In this document: positions 34,691-40,388 of the stretch, piece by piece
How positions within the stretch are numbered: the first letter of the stretch is position 1
Layout of the letters: each line of letters starts with the position of its first letter
NCBI RefSeq assembly: GCF_020360975.1
Contig: NW_025408703.1
Coordinates: 1-40,388, forward strand
Direction of reading: 5' to 3'
DNA length: 40,388 bases
From: Hirsutella rhossiliensis
Taxonomy: Eukaryota > Ascomycota > Sordariomycetes > Hypocreales > Ophiocordycipitaceae
Made by a program: the position numbers and the translations under genes
The notes under the pieces: generated by a model
Told to the model about the DNA's origin: nothing
Database searches by the model: none
What the model saw: only the letters and a program-made list of their open reading frames with translations

Positions 34691-34902
34691 TTATAACGAC
34701 CGGTATTATTCCTAAGGGATAAACCTATTAAGGGGTTTATATTAGTAGATATAATAGGGCGTGGTCTAAGTAATAATAAGTATATTACGTTAGTAATAAG
34801 TTAGAGGTTATAGACTATAAACTATAACTAGGTAATTAAGTAATCGGAATTAAAGATAAGATTATAATAGGGATTATAATAATTATATTAAAAGCTAAAG
34901 AG
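34691..34902 (+). repeat. Direct repeat, copy 1 (candidate short LTR)
   Basis: Starting TTATAACGACCGGTATTATTCCTAAGGG, this stretch matches 35185-35401 along about 212 bp with mainly C/T and G/A differences. The copies are offset by 494 bp, leaving about 280 bp between them. TGTTATTCC in copy 2 (TATTATTCC here) could be an LTR start. Confidence 0.65.
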
Positions 34903-35184
34903 CTATCTATCTAAAAGAGTAAAAGTAGGTAGCAATATATCTATAGTTACCTTACTATAACGATATTGCTTATTATATTTAGCTTATTTAGTCTACTTAG
35001 TACTAATCTAGCTAATCTAACTAATTAAACTAATTAATACTTAGTTTACTTAGTATCGATTATCCGATCTAACTAATCTAACTAATCTATTATATAACCT
35101 TTATATTAACGGTTCTTCTATAGTCTATAGCGCCTAGCATCTTACGCTTCGGCTATATAGCTTATATTCTAACCGTCTTCCCCT

Positions 35185-35401
35185 TTATAACGACCGGTGT
35201 TATTCCTAAGGGATAAACCTATCGAGGGGTTTATATTAATAGATATAATAGGGCGTAGTCTAAGCAATAATAAGTATATTACGTTAGTAATAAGTCGGAG
35301 GTTAGAGACCGTAGACTATAACTATGTAATTAAGTAATTAAAATTAAAGATAAGATTATAATAGAGATCGTAATAATTATAATATTAAAAGCTATCGAGC
35401 T
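35185..35401 (+). repeat. Direct repeat, copy 2 (candidate short LTR)
   Basis: This is the second copy of the 34691-34902 repeat, in the same orientation. Two short direct repeats around a tiny non-coding core of about 280 bp resemble a TRIM-type non-autonomous LTR element. A tandem duplication is the alternative. No primer-binding site or polypurine tract could be shown after RIP. Confidence 0.65.
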
Positions 35402-35880
35402 AAACCCTTATCCTTCCTAGGATATACTACTAATAGTATATCTAGTTATATTTAAAAATCCTATTCTTATAATTCCGATAAATCGTATTAATAATTAGAA
35501 CTAGTATCTTAGACTAAGATCTATAGTATTAAAATTATACCTTACTCCTATTATTTTCGGTTAGGTCTAACTTATAAGGTCGGCGAGCGTTTTAATTAGT
35601 ATTTTAAATATACCTCCGTAGTCGTTCTTATAATAGTTATAATATAGCGTTTGCCCGTTCGTTTTATCCCTTTCCTTCTTTATCCCTTTTTTTTTTACTA
35701 ATATTCCTTCTTTTCTAGTTTATCGTATTATAAATTAATAGTAAAAGATTAATTCGGACGAACGGAAAGTAAAAGAAGCATTAAAGGAAGCGATAGCTCG
35801 CCTAGCTCGGATTAAGAAATAGAAGCGTTTCCTAAAGGACCGAGGTAGTAAGTTATTTTAGCGGGGTATATAAGCTATTA

Positions 35881-35930
35881 CCATGCCCCACCCCCCTTTC
35901 GGTAACACCCACCTTTCGGTAGCGCATTAG
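35881..35930 (+). repeat. Left terminal inverted repeat of pogo-class element
   Basis: It begins CCATGCCCCACCCCCC and holds CCTTTCGGTA twice, at about 35895 and 35912. It is the exact reverse complement of 37997-38046. Confidence 0.95.
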
Positions 35931-36157
35931 GAAATATCACCAAAACCCATCAATTTCACTTACACCGATTCCAGCCAGCTTTGAAGATATTCACAAGCCG
36001 TCACTTGGAGTAGATAGAGGATTGATTGAATTCTACTTTTCGATGGTTGAATGTTTGTACAGGGTCTGGCCTGTGCGTACCTTGCGCGAAATTACCATCC
36101 AACCCCTAATCTCCTTCCGCCTCCTGACGAGGATTCTTCTCGTTATTCCTCCACCAC

Positions 36158-37750
36158 ATGACCAAAATGACCTTAAAGCGGCCTCGGGTATTTATACGGA
36201 GGATATTATAGCTAATGCGATAATTGATGTCACAAAAAACGGCTTGTCGCAGTACCGCGCCGCCCAAAAGTATGACATACCTCAGCAGTCTATTTCCGAC
36301 AGACTCAAAGGCCAGGTAGCCCTGGCTGATCAGATCCAGCCTCGTCAACTCTTGAGTAAGTCTCAGGAAGCTCGCTTGGTTTCTTGGATCCTCCGCCAAG
36401 AGTCTCTCGGCTATGCTCCCTCCACAGTCAGATCCGCGCATGTGTGGAGGCTCTTATGAAGCAACTGAACAACGAGCGGACAGTGGGGCGCAACTGGGTC
36501 TCTAAATTCATCAATCGCCATCCGGACATCAAGAACAAGCGTGGGAGACGTCAGGAAGCTAACCGATTTAATGCTTTTACGCCTCGTGCGGTTCACTGGT
36601 TCTTCGATATCAGGAAAAGGAGTATGGATGGATTAAACCAGAAAATACCGTGAATGTTGACGAAGGCGGTATTATGTCTGGCTTTGGTGAGTATTTGGCT
36701 TGTCTTTCATTACTTTTACTAACCAGACTCTTTTGCCAGGTTTGGATAGTCTTGTGGTTGGGAGTGCAGACCAAAACGGAAGGCCCTTCTGAAAGGGCCA
36801 CAGTCCCGCAACTGGACCTCATTTATTGAAGCTATCACCGCGGACGGCCGTGTCCTTACCCTGGCATTATCTTTAGGGCAAAGAACTTCAGAAACAGTGG
36901 TTCTTGACGGAATTCGGCAAAATAGCCGACTGGCATTACATAACGTCGCCCAACGGATGGACGGACAACCATATCGCTATTGAGTGGCTTGAGAGGTCTA
37001 TTTGCCCCAGACGCGACCAGCCGATGCCTCAGATGCTAGACTGATCATATTAGATGGACATGGAAGTCATGCAACGGTGCGTTTCTTTATCCACCTCTGT
37101 AGGAATTACCGTTAACCGGGACCAGGATGCATGGATGGCCACATGCTTTTGAACAACGTTTATTGCTGTTACCTTCCTGCCCACTGCTCTCATGGCCTCC
37201 AGCCGTTAGATAACGGTGTATTCAATGCCTCAAGGCAGCTTACCGGAAAGAACTTCAGAAATTGACCTGTTTGACCGATTCTGCGCCTGTTCATAAGGTC
37301 AATTTTATACGGGCATATGCTAAAGCGCGCGAGGTTGGAATGACGGCAAAGAATATATTGTCCGGCTGGAGGTCACTGGGAATTGGCCGATCTCACGATC
37401 CAAGGCATTGCGGCATCCAGAAATTCACGCGGACATTGTAGAGACGTCTCCAAAGTCCGCGCCATTTTGGGTTCTGATGATACGCCAAGAAACAGCCGCC
37501 AGATTCGCGATTTCGGAAAGAACAAGACTCCTGGCACCCGGAGACGATACGCCGTGATAGCTAGAGGCTTTGAAGCCCAAGAACAGACGCTTGCCGAGCA
37601 CAGCAACAGAATCGCGAAGCTAGAGGAAGAAGTGGCCCGGCTGCAGAGAGCAAGAAGAGAGCAATTCCGAACCCGAACAGACGGTTCATGACTCTCAGTG
37701 AAGCTTTGATGGCTGAGGAAGCCATTCCCAAATTAAAAGCCAAGAGATAG
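36158..37750 (+). CDS. Transposase, psq-HTH/CENP-B/DDE_1 (pogo/Fot1 type; frameshifted)
   Basis: It cuts and pastes the element via its TIRs. Starting at ATG 36158 (MTKMTLKRPR), it has an N-terminal psq helix-turn-helix (YTEDIIANAIIDV, YRAAQKYDIPQQSISDRL). A CENP-B/Tc5-type DNA-binding region follows (VGRNWVSKFINRHPDIKNK). The DDE catalytic core shows three aspartates in order: VDEGGIMSGF, then LDGHGSHAT, then HGLQPLDNGVF. A 53-bp intron (36687-36739) splices GFG to LDSLVV. The C-terminus is a coiled coil (EHSNRIAKLEEEVARLQR) ending at 37750. Breaks near 36186, 36430, 36620, 36880, 37010 and elsewhere shift the frame by one base. All key residues remain, so the true copy may be active. Confidence 0.85.
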
Positions 37751-37996
37751 CCGTTGTGCTGAATTCTGACACAGAGGAGGAGGCGGTCTCAGAGGTGGAG
37801 ACAGCTTCAGTGATCGAAGTCAAGGTGGCACCGAAGCCCTTCCAGTCACCACCAGATCCGGGCGAATGGTAAAAAGCGCCGGTACATATAAGAGCGTCCA
37901 TTTCTCTACGGAATGATATAATTTTTGTGTTTATAATGTTAAGTTCTGATCATATTTCATGTAGTTCAAATGGTAGACTTTTGGTGGGGATATTTT

Positions 37997-38046
37997 CTAA
38001 TGCGCTACCGAAAGGTGGGTGTTACCGAAAGGGGGGTGGGGCATGG
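37997..38046 (-). repeat. Right terminal inverted repeat of pogo-class element
   Basis: This 50-base exact reverse complement of the left repeat ends GGGGCATGG at 38046, followed by the TA duplication. Confidence 0.95.
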
Positions 38047-38048
38047 TA

Positions 38049-40257
38049 ATAAAGAAGATAGTATAACGCGTTCTTCTTAAGATAAATCGGTTTATTTATT
38101 AAATAAGGAGTCTATTACTATTAATAAGGTTTAATCGTTTAGTACCTTAGATATATTAAACTAAGATACTATTCTTAGTAACCCTATATTTCTAAGTAAG
38201 GTTCGCTTAATAGAACTATTAGAGTAAAGAACTATAGTAGGTTAAGTGCTTAAGTAGTTCCTAAGTATTTTCTTCCGTCTATATCCTTTCTACTTAGTAA
38301 GGTACTCTTATTATTAACCTTATTTTCTTATATCTAGTATTTATTTAGCTTTATATTCTTAATTATTATCGACTTTAATTTTTTCTTATAGTTTAGCGTT
38401 TTATAGCGCTAGTGCTAATAATAAGATATAAAATATTAGGTATATCTATATTATTATTTATAGCGAAAGTTTATAGTTAACTTTTAAAATAGTTTTCTTA
38501 ACCTTAAACGGTCTAAGTTTCTTAAAATCTAATTTATTACTTAGTTGTTTTATTTTAATATTTCGTCGTATAAGGTAGACTATATCTCTTATAAGGGCTT
38601 TTGCCTATATAGCCTAGGCTAAGGTCTAGGCTAAGTCTATATATAAGCGGCCTCCGCGCTATAAGCTAGGCCGTACTTCTCTTCCTTTTCCCCTTATAGA
38701 TTATTAACCTTCTTTAACGGACCGTACCTAAGCTACGCCTTTGCCTACTCCGTAATAGTATAATCTACCCTTTATTTTACCCTCTCCGTATCCTATATAT
38801 AGAATAGCTATTTTTAGCTGCCTTTAAAGCAACGTTTAATTACCTGGTCTAGTTAAACCGCCTACGCCGGTATATATATACGAAATATCCGCACTCTATA
38901 GTTATAAAATTAAGGCGAACGTAATACTTAGTTCGCCCGGCAATTAAGACCTCTTATAATAGTAGGGCTCCGCACGACTAAGAGCGGTACTGCCGCACCT
39001 TAGTAAGTTTGATAGCTCCTCTATAGAGCTCGAGCTATAGCTACTTTATATAAAAGCGAAGCTCTATACCGATAGCGACGTAATAGGGATATCCGCGCTT
39101 AATTTAACTATCTTTACGCGAGCCTATCCTAATGCCTATAAAGGTATCTCTTGCCGTTTACGCGTATTAGTATAAATAGACTAGCCGACCTCCTAAAGCT
39201 CCGTACTAATTACGGCGAACCTAATATAGCTAAGTCGGTAGGCTAAGAGCTTATAATGCTCCGTTAAAAGCGGAGTAAAGCTATTCCGCCTACTTTAACG
39301 GGACGAGGGCATATACCTAAAGCGCGTAGCACGTAGCTAAGGATTAGTAGAGTAATTAACTGCGTAATTATCTAATCATCGGTCCTATATATAGCTCTAA
39401 GGGCCTTAGATTATAGATATAAGTCTTAGAGATTTCTTTACTCTATGCCTCTTCGTCTCTACTAGAGTCGCGTAACTAGCGGCCTTTACTTTAAAGGGGA
39501 AAACTAAAAATTTAAATTAACTATAATTAAGGAAGATGCCTAATTAGATAATCGAGGTCTTTATAACGCCTTTAAGTATACTTAGAAGTAAGTTAGAAGG
39601 GGAGTACTAGGGGTCTTATCCCCTAACGGGCTAATATCTATAAGGGTACGATCTTACCGTTAAACTCCTCCTAGCGACTTTCCGACCTAGGATGCTAACG
39701 GAAAGGGCGCGATAATAATAAGTAAGGTTCTCTTCCTAAGTATATAAGTAAGTAAATAAACTATCGATAGAACTTTTCTCCTTTACTATAATCCTTTCCC
39801 TTTATATCCTTTATTCCTCCTTTACCTACGAGGCTACTCGTTTAGCTCTTTCCTATTTTTGCTCGCGTATTTCCTTCTTTAGATAATTATCTACTACCCC
39901 GTATACGCTACTAAGTATTCGCGCTTATTATTCCTAGAGGCGTTAGGGAAACAAGTAGTTAGCGTCTTTACTAGTCTATAGCTTTAGGTATAGCTAGATT
40001 AAATAAGCTATAGAGTCTTATAGGCTAATCGTTATCGCGTTACTAGTAGTCCTATATAAATATATAGAATTATAGTCGTTAATATCCTAGCGGTAGTTTT
40101 AATATATTCCTAGGTTTTTAACTCCTTCGACTTAGGAGGGTTTAAAACCTAGTATAAACCTATAGGACCGTAGCCGGAGAGGCTATTACTATACTTCGTT
40201 TCTAGGAAGTAACAGGGCGTGCTATAGGCGTTACTAGAGTCTTTAGCCTTAGTGTAA
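38049..40257. other. RIP-mutated subtelomeric DNA, no intact gene
   Basis: TpA-rich, CpA-poor sequence lies between the pogo-class element and the telomere. It contains the inverted copy of the 5690-6396 repeat. The remaining 0.95 kb before the telomere shows no recognisable coding remnant and no open frame of note. Confidence 0.75.
38589..39305 (-). repeat. Subtelomeric dispersed repeat, copy B
   Basis: This is the reverse-complement counterpart of 5690-6396, about 950 bp from the telomere tract. On the plus strand a RIP-tolerant reading gives long stretches with only stop codons explainable by RIP (for example LPSPYPIYRIAIFSCL). I do not recognise the family. A telomere-linked helicase relic was considered but not supported. 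Confidence 0.8.
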
Positions 40258-40388
40258 TTAAGGGTTTAGGTTAGGGTTTTGGGTTAGGTTAGAGGTTAGG
40301 GTTAGGGTTTTAGGGTTAGGTTAGGGTTAGGGTTAGGTTAGGGTTAGGGTTGGGTTAGGTTAGGGTTAGGGTTAGGGTTAGGGTTAGG
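40258..40388 (+). repeat. Telomere repeat tract (TTAGGG)n with irregular units
   Basis: The last about 130 bases consist of TTAGGG units mixed with TTAGG, TTTAGG, TTTTGGG and TTAGAGG variants, becoming regular toward the end. The G-rich strand runs 5' to 3' toward the window end, as at a true right-hand chromosome end. Confidence 0.97.

Larger units (their letters stand above)
33360..35878. other. RIP-mutated TA-rich block, no intact gene
   Basis: Base composition switches to TpA-rich, CpA-poor DNA from about 33360. Within it I see a hairpin (33954-34003), a tRNA-like stretch (about 34050-34115) and two direct repeats (34691-34902 and 35185-35401). The rest shows no recognisable coding remnant. 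The pogo-class element is inserted at its right end. Confidence 0.75.
35881..38046 (+). mobile_element. pogo/Fot1-class DNA transposon with perfect 50-bp TIRs
   Basis: The element is 2166 bp, bounded by TA on each side (35879-35880 and 38047-38048), the target duplication typical of Tc1/mariner/pogo elements. Terminal inverted repeats at 35881-35930 and 37997-38046 are identical over 50 bases and similar for a few more. Each repeat contains CCTTTCGGTA twice. The interior has normal CpA content while the DNA on both sides is heavily RIP-mutated, so it arrived after RIP acted or was never duplicated when RIP was active. It encodes one spliced transposase. Confidence 0.92.

Noticed and set aside
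33001..35880. CRISPR-like array in the repeated AT-rich DNA
   Set aside because: Repeats are long, few and RIP-mutated with no regular spacers, and the genome is fungal.
37383..37691. Independent small gene at the right end of the pogo-class element
   Set aside because: It is in series with the transposase and supplies its usual C-terminal coiled coil, so it is the same gene split by frameshifts.

Overview
The window is the right-hand end of a chromosome of a filamentous ascomycete (Pezizomycotina; genus not determinable from sequence alone). It ends in a TTAGGG-type telomere tract (about 40258-40388). Genes carry short fungal introns (about 41-80 bp). The flanks show very strong repeat-induced point mutation (RIP): CpA/TpG is almost replaced by TpA. 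For example, the first 60 bases hold nine TpA and no CpA.

Layout: (1) 1-7270 is RIP-destroyed repeat DNA. It is mainly a Gypsy-type chromovirus (gag zinc knuckle, protease, RT, RNase H, integrase, chromodomain, all + strand), followed by other dispersed repeats. (2) 7270-33360 is a gene island of ordinary composition. (3) 33360-35880 is RIP-mutated, TA-rich DNA with short direct repeats and a tRNA-like segment. (4) 35881-38046 is a pogo/Fot1-class DNA transposon with 50-bp perfect terminal inverted repeats and a TA target duplication. It is not RIP-mutated although it sits inside RIP-mutated DNA. (5) 38049-40257 is RIP-mutated subtelomere, including an inverted copy of a repeat also found at 5.7-6.4 kb, and then the telomere.

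The island's left half looks like a catabolic cluster for aromatic amines. It holds a copper amine oxidase ending in the peroxisomal signal SRL, an aldehyde dehydrogenase, a Dabb-fold small protein, a fungal-specific transcription factor and a CYP504-type P450 (phenylacetate hydroxylase family). Read together, the enzymes would take a phenethylamine-like amine to the aldehyde, the acid and the hydroxyphenylacetate. Two of the promoters carry the same CGG-N8-CCG dyad. The right half holds a ZIP zinc transporter, an internally deleted SMP-30/gluconolactonase-like gene, a DUF7703-like membrane protein, a paraoxonase-like gene and a carboxylesterase truncated by the RIP-mutated block.

Most conserved genes here, and the transposase, carry one or more single-base frameshifts, typically in short homopolymer runs. 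Protein similarity resumes exactly in the next frame and there are few nonsense changes. I read this mainly as uncorrected indel error in the assembly, not as wholesale gene death, but sequence alone cannot settle it. CDS spans below therefore run from the likely start to the likely stop across introns and frameshifts.
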